64,000 nucleotides of DNA. Origin: Achatina immaculata. Taxonomy: Eukaryota; Mollusca; Gastropoda; Stylommatophora; Achatinidae. The stretch covers positions 46,888,866 to 46,952,865 of the forward strand of contig CM019717.1 of NCBI GenBank assembly GCA_009760885.1, written 5' to 3'. The notes under the pieces are model-generated. The model searched no databases. It was not told where the DNA came from and saw only the letters and a program-made list of their open reading frames with translations. Numbering within the stretch: position 1 is the stretch's first letter; the number at the start of each line of letters is the position of its first letter. Positions 53,521-64,000 of this stretch are shown here, piece after piece. A program made the translations under genes and the position numbers.

Positions 53521-54440
53521 TTCTCATTAATCAAAATGGAAAAACTACACGTAGAAGGGACAGATATTGAAGAAGTCAATCAATTTGCATACCTTGGCAG
53601 CTACATATAACCAGGATGGTGACACTAGAAAGGAAGTTAGAATTGCAAAAGCAGTATCGATCTTAAAAAATCTTGAGAACATATGGTATTCAAAAGTTAC
53701 AAGCACAAAAACTAAGTTAAGACTATTCAAGTCAAATGTAATATCCACCTTCATTTACGCACGCGAGAGCTAGAAAACAACTAAAGAAATAGACAAGAAA
53801 TTAGACTCTTTTAAAAACAAATGCCTAAGGAGGATATTCGGCATCACGTGGAACGAATTGAAGAACAATGCAGTGATAAGACAAATAACTGAATGAATGA
53901 ATGAATGATTGATCTTTATTTTTAAAGGGTAAAGAATTGGCACGCAGGCCTGTCTTACATTCTGCCCTTCATCACTCCATCTTTCATTCTTCCCACACAC
54001 TTAATTTTAATATAAGTATACAAATTACATTAGAAAAAAACATATAAAAAAGTGTAAGAATAAACTATTACATTCAAAGTAAAAGAGAAGAGTAAATAAC
54101 CTAATAAAATAGCGTTCACACATATACACTCACAGACATATACATAAACAAACAACCAGTCTCATGTGTGATCAGGAAAAGGAGATGGACATATGTTGGT
54201 CACTTGATGAAAAGAAGCAATCAAAGAATCCCAAAACAAGCTATCAAGTGAAACACAACAGGCCGAAGAAAAAGGGGCAAATCACGTGAAACTCTAAAGA
54301 GGACATTGTTAAGAGAGGCCAAATTAAAAGGCATAAAATCCCTTGATGAGGTTGAAAGGCTCGCCGAAGACAGGAAAAATTGTGAACCCTATGTGACGTT
54401 TAACGGCACCGGAATGATATAAGATATAGGATATAAGGTA
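53521..54440 (+). pseudogene. LINE-A fragment interrupted by a 250-bp insert
   Basis: First part, 53521-53892: INQNGKTTRRRDRY-region codons, IEEVNQFAYLGSYI, GDTRKEVRIAKA, KLRLFKSNVISTFIYARES, CLRRIFGITWNELKNN, with frameshifts. Second part, 54150-54440: QPVSCVIRKRRWTYVGHLM, a KRGKSRETL block, EVERLAEDRK and the 3' end TTTAACGGCACCGGAATGAT with a GATATAAG tail. Between them (about 53893-54150) lies a foreign AT-rich segment starting with (TGAA)n and ATTGATCTTTATTTTTAAAG, possibly an unrelated SINE. Confidence 0.7.
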
Positions 54441-55634
54441 TAAGAACAATTTTAAAAAGGATTAATAGTTAGCCGGGCAAGATAAGGCCGAGAGTGAAGA
54501 TAATGTCTATAACATAATATGATAAAGGACACACAATAACAGGCGTGTTGGAAACGTAGAAAATTATGATTCTATATACGGACATGATTCCAAACCACAT
54601 CACATGATGATGCTGATGGTAATCGTGATGATGAATTAACATTCAGAAGAAGAAAAAAATGTCTTCACATATCCGCACTGCTTGATGCTGTGCCACCGAT
54701 GAGCGCTGGACAACAGAGAAGGCAGCGACTGTAGGCTTACCACCCACAACAGAAATGGTTGTACGAAGGGTGACGGAGACAGCGGAAGTGTCGGATCGAT
54801 ACCGGATTCTTGTAGGATCGCTGGGCCTTGCTTGTTCGCGGAGGTTGTACCGATTACTCTTAGAGCACTTGGTTGATCTCACGCACAGCAAATGCTTCTT
54901 TAATGGGCCACTTCAAATCGTGACCGGCCGATGAAGAGACGATTATGAATCGTTGAGAACCTAATCTGTTAATGTTTAAAATGAAAGAGGCTGAATACAG
55001 AAAAAAAGGGGAAGGAGCTAAAAAAAAATGCTGTTGTCCTTCAATCTCTTTCTAAAATGCTAACTTTAGTTCTTGGAAGCCGTTGTTATGGTGTAATCGT
55101 TGCGTGAGAGAGTGAGCAGTTATCCTTACTTTCCGCAAGGAAACTAAAAGAAAGCTTGTGGATAAGCTTCAGTGCCTATGAATTTTGTTGAGATCTTTTC
55201 TCTCCCCCACCCCCACTCCCCACCCCCTTCCATTTGTTCCCCTAAACCACAACTCACCCACACCAGCCAATTTCTTTTATTATCAGAAAAATGCCTCTTT
55301 CTAGTACCAAGACCTGGACATAATACAAGGTTCTGACCTACCCAGGCAGCTGACAGTACTTTTACTGGCACATGCAACTCGTGTCAGCTCGCGAGAGAAA
55401 GTGGTCAAGGACTGTTGGTCAGTGACCAGACGTGCACTACTCTTTAGGAGCAAGTGAGAAAGGATGTTTCCAAATCTTCTAGGATAATCTTGTTTCGTAA
55501 TCTTGCTTTCATAATCTTGCTTTCATAATCTTGCTTTCATAATCTTGCTTTCATAATCTTGAAAGGAGCTGCTGTCAACGCAAAGCCAGAAATATTTAAC
55601 ACACGTGTAAAAGTAAACGTTTGGTATCTTACAT
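54441..55634. other. Unassigned; GC-richer patch 54660-54900 and 17-bp repeat at 55490-55560
   Basis: 54660-54900 is GC-richer than its surroundings and has an ~80-codon minus-strand frame (NRYNLREQARPSDPTRIRYR, TTISVVGGKPTVAAFSVV), unidentified. 55490-55560 holds about five copies of CATAATCTTGCTTT. Confidence 0.35.
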
Positions 55635-56640
55635 CTTCCATGCTTCCCGGGCCGCTAGACGTCACACAGGGCTCATATAGTTGTTTGCCAGGTTTTCCTG
55701 TTCTCGGCGAGTCTTTCAACTTCATCAAGGGATTTTATGCTCACTAAACTGGCTTCTCTTAACAATGTCCTCTTTAGAGTTTCACGCGGTCGACCTCTTT
55801 TTCTTCGGCCTGTTGTGCTCCACTTGATGGCTTGTTTTGGTATTCTCTGATTGTTTCTTCTCATCACATGGCCTACGTATGTCCATCTTCTTTTTCTGAT
55901 CACCCATGAGACAGGTTGTTGTTTGGTCATCTGTCTTATCTTTGCGTTGTTCTTGAATTCGTTCCACTTTATACCAAGTACTTTCCTTAGGCATTTGTTT
56001 TCAAAAGAGTCTAATTTCTTGTCTATTTCTTTAGTTGATTTCCAGCTTTCGCATGCATAAATGAGGGTGGATATCACATTTGAATTGAATAGTCTTAACT
56101 TGGTTTGTATGCTTATAACTTTTAAATGCCATATGTTCTCAAGATTTGTGAAGGTCAAGGCTGCTTTTGCAATTCTAATTCTAGCATCCTTCCTGGCGTC
56201 ACAATCTTGGTCTATGTCTTTTGGTTTAATTCATCAACAACTGTTCCTTCTACATATATTTTTTTCTTCTTGATTAATGAGAAGTTTCACTATTTTGTTT
56301 TGTCTTTGTTAATTTCAAGACCTATTTTGCTAGCCAAGGAAGATAAGGAATCTGTTTTTTTTTTCTTGCATCGATTTCACATTGTCACTGACAAGAGTTA
56401 TGTCATCAACAAAATCAAGATCTTCTATTTGAGTCCCATGTACCCAATCAATGCCTTTTTACATGTACAGCATCTTTTCATTATAAAGTCTATGGCAATT
56501 CCAAAAAGCAGTGGAGATAATATACATTCTCGTTTCACGTATGTTTCAATCTGAAACCATTCGTTCATTCTTTCTTCTGTCTTGACCGCACAAATATATT
56601 CGTTGTAGAGATCTCTAATGATGTTGACAATGTTAGATAC
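55635..56640 (-). pseudogene. LINE-A fragment, RT to 3' end
   Basis: From 56640 downwards on the minus strand: an NIVNIIRDLYNEYICAVKTE-like block, GIAIDFIMK, the catalytic region (LDFVDD, first Ala changed to Val), QDGDTRKEVR-region codons with indels, then an intact 160-residue frame. This last frame contains KLRLFNSNVISTLIYACESW, KCLRKVLGIKWNEFKNN, WTYVGHVMRRNNQRIPKQA, KRGRPRETLKRTLLREA and EVERLAENRKTW. The 3' end CGGCCCGGGAAGCATGG is diverged. It shows the uninterrupted LINE-A sequence across the site where LINE-F inserted at 39475. Confidence 0.8.
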
Positions 56641-57733
56641 GTTTGGTATACTTACACAAAATTGTATTCACATGGAATGTCGATTTAAACGCTATGTACG
56701 GTTTATTTAAAAAAATGTGGGTACCCCGCTTTTATAATGAAGGCAGATAGATGTATATGGTTCAGTTTTACAAAAAGATAAAAAGAGTGAGGAAAATGGG
56801 CAGAAATAAGAATGGCAGAAAGTAAGATGAGCACATATAAATGAAGAACATTCAGCAATCCAATGATTCTGTCTACCTTCATTACTAAAACCTGTTTTAC
56901 CGCAGTCATCATTTCTCTTATCTCCCGCCTTTTTCAAATAAATATTTGTCATCTCGGAATACAATATATAAACATAATTGTTCTTGTTGAACATACAAAA
57001 TAAGATGAACACATACAAAATAAGGTGAACACATACAAAATAAAGTGAACAGACTCTTAAACTACACACAGTAAGGGAAACAAGAAATCAGCTCTCTGGA
57101 CCAAACATTGCCACAGTGACAGACGTCAGAGCCGGGACCATCAATTGAATCCCATCAAAGAAGCGCTGTTCTAAGTGAATTAACTGAATTAATTACTTAA
57201 TTACTGAACTTTCTAACGCTGTGACAAAACCCAACTTCAGCCAGACATTCAGCGTGTTTTGTTTAACTTTCTAAAAGACGTACTGGAACATTGTATCTGA
57301 GAAGACCATTCTGCTGGGAATTGCCACTTCTGATCGAATGAACATAACGAAAAATTTGACTGACAGCTAGCAAAAGTCATAAAACTGCTGCGAAAGCGGA
57401 ATTAAAACGATTATTTAGACTTGAGTGTCACAGGCTAGTGTCTGTTATCACTAGATTTGGGTGCATTAGAGATATTTACCCGCTTGTTAGCTCTATATCT
57501 CGCCTGTTTTTTAAAGATTTTTTTAAAATAACATAATATCACGAAGAGTGAAAATCTATTCGTTTGTGTACGGTATCGGCAGAAATATATATTCTGTATG
57601 CAAGATGTTTCACAAAATTTCTGTTCTTGCAAGTTTATGAAAATGTAAGGCATTTGTGTTGTCTACATTATGAGATGATTAATAATTAAGTAATAAAATG
57701 TAGATCTTATTCTTTGGTCGCAGACAAGGAAAT
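56641..57733. other. Unassigned; short 20-bp repeats at 56992-57052 and inverted copy at 57455-57515
   Basis: GAACACATACAAAATAAGRT is repeated about three to four times at 56992-57052. 57455-57515 is the inverted partner of 52556-52615. Confidence 0.45.
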
Positions 57734-57742
57734 ATGATCGTA

Positions 57743-57745
<3 letters not shown>

Positions 57746-57786
<41 letters not shown>

Positions 57787-57988
57787 CCTTAAGTGCACAG
57801 GGCACATGGGGCTTCCGCAAGGGTTTTCCACAAATGCCTGTCCTTTGCCTTTTTTTCTGCTCTTGCCCAGGTGAGCCCTCTATTGCTCAACATCCTTTCT
57901 GTTGTTCTTCTCCATGTCTCTTTTGGTTTACCCTTACTTCTGTTCCCCTGTGGTGTCCATCTTAGTGCTATTTTTGGTAGTGAGTTGT
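57746..57988 (-). mobile_element. LINE-B 3' end with (AG)n tail and target duplication
   Basis: Minus strand encodes the last ~65 residues (LPKIALRWTPQGNRSKGKPK, ERMLSNRGLTWARAEKK, HLWKTLAEAPCAL), then TTAAGGTTC and about 40 bp of (AG)n. ATGATCGTACAT (57734-57745) and ATGGTCGTACAT (57989-58000) flank the element plus tail, an 11/12 match. Confidence 0.8.
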
Positions 57989-58000
57989 ATGGTCGTACAT

Positions 58001-58957
58001 ACAGGGGGGCGGGGGTGGCTAATTTTACACTAACGTCTGTTCATCATTTAATACATTGGCAGCTGTGTGTGCAATGTATTTTAGTGTGCTGGGCCTTACA
58101 ATTATCTGATTTCAGCGAAGAATGTTACAGCGGGGTTGGCAAGAATCCAAAAGAAGCAAGTCTACAACCCACTGACTTTGGTAGGTTAAGTGAAATAGCT
58201 ACAATTGCGCTACTCCTGCGCTCACAGGCCATTTAAAATCCCATATTAAGTTTTAAATCCCAGAGTAAATAAAAAATCTCATATTCTACTTCATGTACGG
58301 GACTGTCTTTTTGTTAACAACTGACTGAAGAGGGAAGGTTTGGATGGCCCCGGCCTCGTAAAGCGCACGCCGTCTGATACCGTATGTTAGCTGCATGTGA
58401 AGATATAGTACTGGGCCAAAAAAGGGCCGCAGAATTTATGAATGTTGCGATAACTGAAAACAGAAACTGACAACCAATTTAGTGCTCTTTATCCTAGAAG
58501 TATTTGCTGCCCTGTGCCACAGACTACACGGACGATCAACCCATAAATGTCCCACAATGCACTGTGCCACTTAGGCATCTCGAACAGCGATGCTAACTTC
58601 AAGAGATGCTAAAATTGTGAATACTTTCTAAAAATAGTAGTTTTCGCTGGTCTGTTGCAGCTGAATCATCTTTTGCAGTCCACCCATCCATGTCCTAGGA
58701 TGGCTACCAAATAAACAGTCATCACACAGTATGATTTTTGTCGCCTTACAGGGTAGTTACACGTAGATTCTCTCTGTTTCCTCACAGACATTTGATGATT
58801 CGGCCGTTAATAAATATGCGTCTTTAGTTCTTTATCAGGTTTCTGTGGTTGTCATATATTACTCTGTCCCTCGTATGTACATAGCATAGATGTTTTAATA
58901 AAAGTTCTTTTGCGATTGTTATGTACATGAATTCTTGTTCGCACGAGACAAGTAGGT
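58001..58957. other. Unassigned sequence
   Basis: No gene or repeat recognised. Confidence 0.35.
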
Positions 58958-59290
58958 TTCTCTAACATGTCCTATCTTCATGTGACGTTGTCCTTCTCAC
59001 AGCCTCCCTGAATGTAATGCGGTCTTGGGCAAGTTGACCAGCGGCTCGCAGTGACACATTATTCAGTGTTTCCGTGATGTCCTGAGTCCACCTGCGGCGA
59101 GGTTGTCCATTTTCTCTTTAGCTGGACACTGTACCTTCTATTATCGGCCTTTCGAAACCACTGTCTCTCTTGATGTGGCCGAAATATCTCAGCTTTCTAA
59201 TGCTGATGTTGCTTACGAGCCAGTTTCCTACGACAACTAATTCTCTAACTTCCTAGCGACAAATGAAGGTCTTTTTAGAATGAGACTGTG
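58958..59290 (-). pseudogene. LINE-D: decayed retrotransposon C-terminus
   Basis: Reverse strand gives a GHIKRD-like motif, ENGQPRRRWTQDITETLNNV, SLRAAGQLAQDRITFREAVR and TTSHEDRTC before a stop near 58960. This is the standard end of an RTE-like LINE (GRPRxxWxxDI ... AQDR..FR..V). An in-frame stop precedes RENGQPRRRW. It is distinct in sequence from LINE-A, B, C and F. Confidence 0.65.
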
Positions 59291-59424
59291 TGGCATGAAG
59301 ATGATCTGATCATTTTCTTTTCGCTTTTTCTCTAACATTCTGCTTCATCGATAACTGTGTACAGCACACAGCGTGGCTAACTTAACTGTACTGTTCTGGG
59401 GAAATTTCCAGGTGTTTAATTACA

Positions 59425-59795
59425 TCTTACATCCTTCCCGTGCCGTTAAACGTCACATAGGGCTCGCATGGTAGTTCGCCAAGTTTTCCTGTTTTCGGCG
59501 AGCTTTTCAACCTCATCAAGGGACTTTATGCCTACTAATTTGGCCTCTCTTACCAATGTCCTCTTTAAAGTTTTACGTGATCGACATCTTTTTCTTTGGC
59601 CTGTTGTGTTCCACTTGACAGCTTGTTTTGGGATTCTCTAATTGTTTCTTCTCATCACGTGACCGACATATGTCCAACTCCTTTTTCTGATCACCCATGA
59701 GACAGGTTTTGTTCACTCATCTGTCTTATCTCTACATTGTTCTTGAATTCGTTCCACTTTATACCGAGTATTTTCCTTAGGCATTTGTTTTGAAA
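59425..59795 (-). pseudogene. LINE-A 3' end, diverged
   Basis: Minus strand: KCLRKILGIKWNEFKNN, RQMSEQ, GHVMRRNN-region, KRCRSRKTL in place of KRGRPRETL, EVEKLAENRKTWRTTM, then ACGTTTAACGGCACGGGAAG and GATGTAAGATGTAAT. The copy is frameshifted near the MSEQ region. Confidence 0.7.
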
Positions 59796-59804
59796 AGAGA
59801 ATTT

Positions 59805-60060
59805 GTTGTTTTTCGAGTATTTAATTAGGTTGATTAAAACTGTGCTGCCTTTAAAAAAACTTCTCTTTATTTCTTTGTTCCTCCATCCAGTGTTATGATG
59901 CCACTGTATGCGATGGTATCTACTTCTGCAAGGTTTTGGTCATTAATTTGTAATTGTTGTTTAGGTTATCTAAATCTCCTCTCGTGCATATTATGTAGTT
60001 TATTTAATATGATACATCTCCAGACATGTTCTGCATTAACGACAGCATTGAGTTCTGTCG
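59805..60060 (-). pseudogene. Possible LINE scrap (connection domain)
   Basis: Reverse strand reads INDQNLAEVDTIAYSGIITL then DGGTKK, similar in layout to the KxLEEVDxFxYLGSxxxxDG motif that follows the RT domain in these LINEs. It is very decayed and adjoins the LINE-A fragment but does not continue it. Confidence 0.35.
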
Positions 60061-60117
60061 TATATCTTTTAACTCCACATATAGAATACTACCTTTTTCA
60101 AGGCTCTCACATAAACT

Positions 60118-60390
60118 CTCTATTTTATAACCTCTCTATTTTATAACCTCTCTATTCTATAACCTCTCTATTTCTTTTATTAGTTTATTTCTAAATAATG
60201 GAGGTGTACTATATAAAAACACAGATACCTTTGCAGCATGTGCAGCATTTTCTTCAAAGTCTAGTTTTCGTGAACAACAGAAAATCATAATCATATTTTT
60301 AAAGTGCATTTTTTGTGATGTCACCTTAATCATCATCATCATCATCATCATCTTTTTTTTCTTCTTCTTCTTCTTCTTCTCCTTCAATTT
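60118..60390. repeat. Short tandem repeats: 16-bp, (ATC)n and (TTC)n
   Basis: CTCTCTATTTTATAAC is repeated about four times at 60118-60172. (ATC)n at about 60330-60350 and (TTC)n at 60358-60382 follow. Confidence 0.8.
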
Positions 60391-60395
60391 CTCTG

Positions 60396-60715
60396 AAACC
60401 GTGAGCTGTTGTTCTTTACAGCTAGTGCAGTGAAGATGTTGAGGCACACCATCGTGTCGGACTGGGAGCGGGTTAAGGCGGCTAATTTTTTAAGTCCCGA
60501 AGTACAGCTAAAAAGCAGGGGGTGTGCAATGCTCCTTTAGCAGACACCATGGAGACTTTGGCGATCCCTGTCCGTTAACCAGGCTATGCCTGTTTCTGAG
60601 GGTACCAACGGAGAGTTGGGACAGGGTTTTAATCAGCTATGGTTCGCCAACCCTGGCGCTCTCATGTCAGTTATGGGTCACTGATTGCCAAAGCGGACAG
60701 CATCTTCGCGGCCCC
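60396..60715 (+). repeat. CTTG-linked interspersed repeat
   Basis: Best plus-strand copy: CTGAAACCGTGAGCTGTTGT, GTGAAGATGTTGAGGCACAC, CATCGTGTCGGACTGGGAGC, GGGTTAAGGCGGCTAATTTT, GTACAGCTAAAAAGCAGGGG, GTGTGCAATGCTCCTTTAGC, GTTAACCAGGCTATGCCTG, GGTACCAACGGAGAGTTGGG, CAGCTATGGTTCGCCAACCC, GGACAGCATCTTC. Instead of CTTGT pentamers it has a (TTC)n tract at its 5' end. Confidence 0.75.
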
Positions 60716-62089
60716 CCCTCCCCAAATGGTCATCATTGTCTTATTATCATCAAGGTGTAGGTCTTCCAGTTGAAGGCTTTCTGCAGCGAATTTTAAATTT
60801 GCTCTGTCTTTTGTCCCCGACGGCATACAAGCCAAGGCAACTTCTTGGCCATCTCGTGGCATTGCTTATTCATCTGTATTGTCCGCATGTTGTGTTCTTT
60901 CTCATTTGGACATTTCCTTACAACGTATATAGTTAAAAGTATCAAGATCAAGGGCTTATAAGGAGATTTCAACTCTCTATGCTCATGTTTGTAACTGAAG
61001 GCTATGGCAAAAGAAAACTATATTTATCAGTGACTATTGATCAATTCCAGATCGTTCTATGCCATTTTCCTGATTTCCATTTAATTTCGGTGTGGTTTAA
61101 TGTAGATCATTCCTGTTTCCTAGATTAAAAGCATTCCTCGCTATATGACATTCCTCCATTGCATTTGTTCCTTGTGATCGTATCTGCTATTTCGCTACAC
61201 ATGAACCTTCAGTGAGCGATAATTTCTGTGATTAGTAACGAGCTGGTCTGACTGATGGCGCACTCTACACTCGTCATTAAACAAAAAAGAAAAAACTGCT
61301 GCCAAGAAATTCATCTCTTTTCCATTCCTAACGACAAGCAAGTCTGGGACTCAGTAGACGTCTGTAATGAATAGAAAGGCCCCATAATGCTTCACATGCA
61401 GCAATGCCATAACCAATTCTTGGCAGTTCAACCTTGTAGCTTCCACGTCTTCGGAAATTCCCCAATGCCCTCTCAGGCTTTGAGCAGACATTGGCAATTC
61501 ATTGTCGTCCACTTGCGCGCTGATGGAGGGGATTTTGATATCCTGTAAAATTCTCGGAGTCCCGGTATAATGCGCTGATGTCTGAGCTGTATTTAATATA
61601 GTTCAGAAATATACGGGAGGTTTCACAATGTGATCGGCGCGCCAAACAAAGGAGCCAGTACTGGAAGGCACAATTAAAGGAAATTAACACTCCTATTTTT
61701 CTCTTTCTGTTCTTCGAAGATAGATCCTGGAATTATGTCCATTGAAACCATTACACTAGTTAGAACTATAAGCAACTGAGAAGCTGTTATCGGTTCAAAT
61801 TTGATTTGTCGTGATAAATTTTTTTAGGTAGATTTTCTGTCTCTCTCTCCTCTCTCTCTCTCTCACTCCTTTGTGAAGAGGAAAAGGTCTGTGGGGTGGA
61901 CAGATGAGTGTGTGGGCGGGATGATTATTTGTTGTGAGTAATTAATACTCAGTAATGACAGATACAACAGAAAGATAGATTCATATAAAAGATTAACACA
62001 TCAAGTTAAAACCTGTCTCGGTGAAGATAAAAGATGTTTTGTGTTACATTCAAATACAATAGTTTGTAACCAAGTCGATGTCCCTATAC
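60716..62089. other. Unassigned; (CT)n near 61840-61865
   Basis: No gene or repeat family recognised apart from a CT tract. Confidence 0.35.
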
Positions 62090-62098
62090 TTTTATTTT

Positions 62099-62420
62099 CA
62101 TCTTGTTGGTAGAAATGCAGATGAAGCCACTGACAGCAATTATTGGGGAAAGATACTGGCGATGGTTGGGACATACGCTCTGGATGACTGACGACTCACT
62201 ACCAAAAACAACACTAAGATGGACACCACAGGGGAACAGAAGTAAGGGTAGACCAAAATAAGACATGGAGAAGAACAACAGGGAGGATGTTGAACAACAG
62301 AGGGCTCACCTGGGCGAGAGCAGAAAAAAAGGTAAAGGACAGGCGTTTGTGGAAAGCCCTTGCGGAAGTCCCATGTGCTTTAGGCACTTAAGGTTCAGAG
62401 AGAGAGAGAGAGAGAGAGTG
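62099..62420 (+). mobile_element. LINE-B 3' end with (AG)n tail and target duplication
   Basis: Encodes the last ~95 residues (EMQMKPLTAIIGERYWRWLG, LWMTDDSLPKTTLRWTPQG, then a stop in place of the Glu of KETW, and LTWARAEKKVKDRRLWKAL), then the end PMCFRHL in a changed frame, TTAAGGTTC and (AG)n. TTTTATTTT at 62090-62098 and 62421-62429 encloses element and tail. It is among the more diverged LINE-B copies. Confidence 0.75.
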
Positions 62421-62702
62421 TTTTATTTTATCCATCAGTAAATAGAGTAATTACATGTGAGATAGGGCCTGAATTTCAGAAAATAGAAAATTAGTCCTTT
62501 CCTTACCTTTTCATTTGATGTGAAGTCCCATAAAACACGTATGTTATGCAAAGTTTGAGGGAAAATACGGGATCTCGGTTTTCTAGTGTGTTTTTTAACG
62601 AAGTATTTATTTCTCATCTAACCGTTTCCTAGCCTGCGTTGAGAATTTTGTCAGAGAAACAGCTTTTTATGTTCCCATACTAGATTAAACTTTTCAAGAA
62701 GC

Positions 62703-62757
62703 TTATATATATATATAATTACAAATTATATATATATAATTTACAAATATATATAAT
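62703..62757. repeat. AT-rich palindromic cluster
   Basis: TATATATATAATTACAAATT followed by ATATATATATAATTTACAAA: self-complementary TA blocks that could form a hairpin or cruciform, just outside the 3' tail of the retroposon. Confidence 0.6.
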
Positions 62758-62765
62758 CATCATCA

Positions 62766-63841
62766 TCATCTTCTTCTTCTTCGTTCAGTTCTACCACCAA
62801 AAACCGCACCGTGAACCTACTGAATTCACGCATGTGGTCCTCGTTAGGTCCCGTGGTCCCCTGTGTGGTCCAAAATAGACCACACGAGATCCACGAAAGG
62901 ACCACAAGGGGTTCAGAGTATCACAGTGCTTTAGCCTGTATTCTTGGTGGGGCTCGGAAGCGGGATTGCGTGATACCGTGGTTTTCATTGCACCAGTTTG
63001 GTCTAGGGTTGGACTTTCTCACCGGAAGACCTCGACGTGTTTGGAATATCAGTGCATCCCCGCTGGGTGAGAGGCGGTAGCCCACCCAGGCCAGAGTTGG
63101 ACTTTCTCAGCGGAAAACCTCGACGTGTTTTGAGATACCCATGTATCACCGCCGGGTGAGAGGTGGTTGCCCATCTAGTCCAGGGTTGGACTTTCTCACC
63201 GGAAAACCTCAGCGTGATTAGGATACGCAGACATCCCCGCCGGGTGAGAGGTGGTTGCCTATCTAGACTTCCCTGGTCCAGTGTCTCCGACTTCAGCATT
63301 TTGCGGTCGTGCCGCTACCCTTCCTAGTTGTGACCAGGACGGAGCTTTTGCCCAGGATGACGAATCCTCGCCACTAGTGACTTCTACCCCTGGGTTGAGC
63401 CAGTTTAGGCATTTCCCAGTATGGGCATGTTTGGGACGGGACCGACCTCTAGGGCAGAGGTACTGTGACATTCATAGCCTTCAAGATTCACCCCTGGTAT
63501 GAGCCGGTTTAGGCAAAATTCACCAGTATGGGTGTTTATCAGGCGTTACCGACCTCTAGAGCGGAGGTGGCATGACATGTCTAGCCATCGAGTTCCACCC
63601 CTGGTGTGTGCCGGTTTAGGCATATTTCACCAGTGTAGGTGTATTTCGGACGCAGGCGGCCTCTAGAGCAGAGGTGCCGTGGTATAGCTCTCGTAGCGAT
63701 ACTACTGGACATACCAGGTTAAACTTCACTTTCCACCACCTTTTCCCATCGGCGCCGCACAGCAACCTTTATTTCCGCATTTACTTCCTTAACCGGGAGG
63801 AGCTTCACTCCACGCGCGGCATTTGAAAATTCAAGCCAGCA
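62766..63841 (-). mobile_element. Second copy of the ~1.1-kb retroposon, joined to 18S rRNA
   Basis: Same element as 50885-52096, minus strand, 5' end TGCTGGC at 63841 (identical terminal base to the other copy), 3' (GAA)n at about 62770 followed by (GAT)n. It contains one C block (63841-63720), three B repeats (about 63700-63380: CCGGTTTAGGC, GACCTCTAGAGCGGAGGT), the unique GACACTGGACCAGGGAAGTC segment, three A repeats (about 63260-63000: CTTTCTCACCGGAAAACCTC, CCCCGCCGGGTGAGAGG), and the distal segment with GGTCCCCTGTGTGGTCC. It lacks the second C-B module of the other copy. Its 5' end touches 18S rRNA directly. Its 3' flank is AT-rich DNA, not the rest of 18S. Confidence 0.75.
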
Positions 63842-64000
63842 CTGCAACAACTTTAATATACGCTATTGGAGCTGGAATTACCGCGGCTGCTGGCACCAGA
63901 CTTGCCCTCCAATAGATCCTCGTTAAAGGGTTTAAAGTGTACTCATTCCAATTACGGGGACTCGAAAGAGTCCCGTATTGTTATTTTTCGTCACTACCTC
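63842..64000 (-). rRNA. 18S rRNA fragment, broken after GTTGTTGCAG
   Basis: Minus-strand small-subunit rRNA covering the 530-loop region: GAGGTAGTGACGAAAAATAA, CGGGACTCTTTCGAGTCCCC, ATTGGAATGAGTACACTTTA, ACGAGGATCTATTGGAGGGC, AGTCTGGTGCCAGCAGCCGC, GGTAATTCCAGCTCCAATAG, TTAAAGTTGTTGCAG. These are bases I know as universal eukaryotic 18S; the TCGAG...TTTAAACCCTTTAACG form is metazoan and, from memory, lophotrochozoan-like. Normally TTAAAAAGCTCG follows GTTGCAG; here the retroposon starts instead. The 5' part of the gene would continue beyond 64000. Within the visible 159 bases I see no obvious decay except GAGTCCCC, where many molluscs have GAGGCCCC. Confidence 0.92.

Noticed and set aside
62766..64000. 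Retroposon as ordinary rDNA intergenic spacer next to 18S
   Set aside because: The junction is in the middle of the 18S gene, not at its boundary, and the other copy has a target duplication in non-rDNA. I keep this only as an alternative to test.

Overview
The window looks like intergenic or intronic DNA from an animal genome, most likely a mollusc or another lophotrochozoan. The reasons are an AT-rich background, dense tandem repeats, many 5'-truncated APE-type non-LTR retrotransposons (LINEs) of RTE-like character, tRNA-derived SINEs, a dead Tc1-like transposon, a hAT-like element and an 18S rRNA segment of metazoan type at the right edge. There is no operon structure and no complete host gene that I can recognise. 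Every long open frame is either retrotransposon coding sequence or an artefact of a tandem repeat.

LINE families, named here for reference by their distinct C-termini and 3' ends. LINE-A: one near-complete APE-RT frame at 45201-47816 plus six fragments, with 3' end CGGCACGGGAAGGATATAAG. LINE-B: six copies, each ending in TTAAGGTTC followed by a dinucleotide tract. LINE-C: two copies plus one degenerate relative, with a (GAT)n tail. LINE-F: six copies, with a (TGAA)n tail. Single remnants are called D, E and G. Target-site duplications are visible for several insertions (8908-10152, 35334-35651, 38562-39012, 57746-57988, 62099-62420), so the integration type is ordinary target-primed retroposition. 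Nesting gives a relative order: LINE-F inside LINE-F at 21.5-22.7 kb, and LINE-F inside LINE-A at 39.0-40.1 kb.

Layout. 0-11 kb: LINE-E remnant with a SINE in it, a 0.7 kb fold-back element, minisatellites and LINE-F/B copies. 11-18 kb: degenerate LINE-C relative, two SINEs, and a 1.9 kb LINE-C inside a minisatellite. 18-26 kb: minisatellites including a 42-bp array, nested LINE-F, and copies of a short interspersed repeat linked to CTTGT pentanucleotides. 26.8-28.3 kb: Tc1-like transposon. 29-32.5 kb: LINE-B and LINE-C. 33-34.4 kb: purine-rich array. 35-40 kb: LINE-A/B/F. 40.5-42.1 kb: hAT-like element. 44-49.4 kb: pentanucleotide and tetranucleotide arrays, SINEs and the best LINE-A. 50.9-52.1 kb and 62.8-63.8 kb: two copies of a roughly 1.1-1.2 kb non-coding retroposon with internal repeats. 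The second copy is joined base-to-base to 18S rRNA (63842-64000).

The most unusual signal is that junction. The 5' terminus of the 1.1-1.2 kb retroposon coincides exactly with a break in the 18S gene just after GTTGTTGCAG, while its other copy sits elsewhere with a 12-bp target duplication. This suggests an rDNA-associated retroposon or a retrotransposed 18S-element co-transcript. Host coding potential is limited to four weak exon-like segments on the minus strand (14154-14337, 23551-23629, 26083-26261, 48565-48792). All identifications are by reading alone; no database search was possible.
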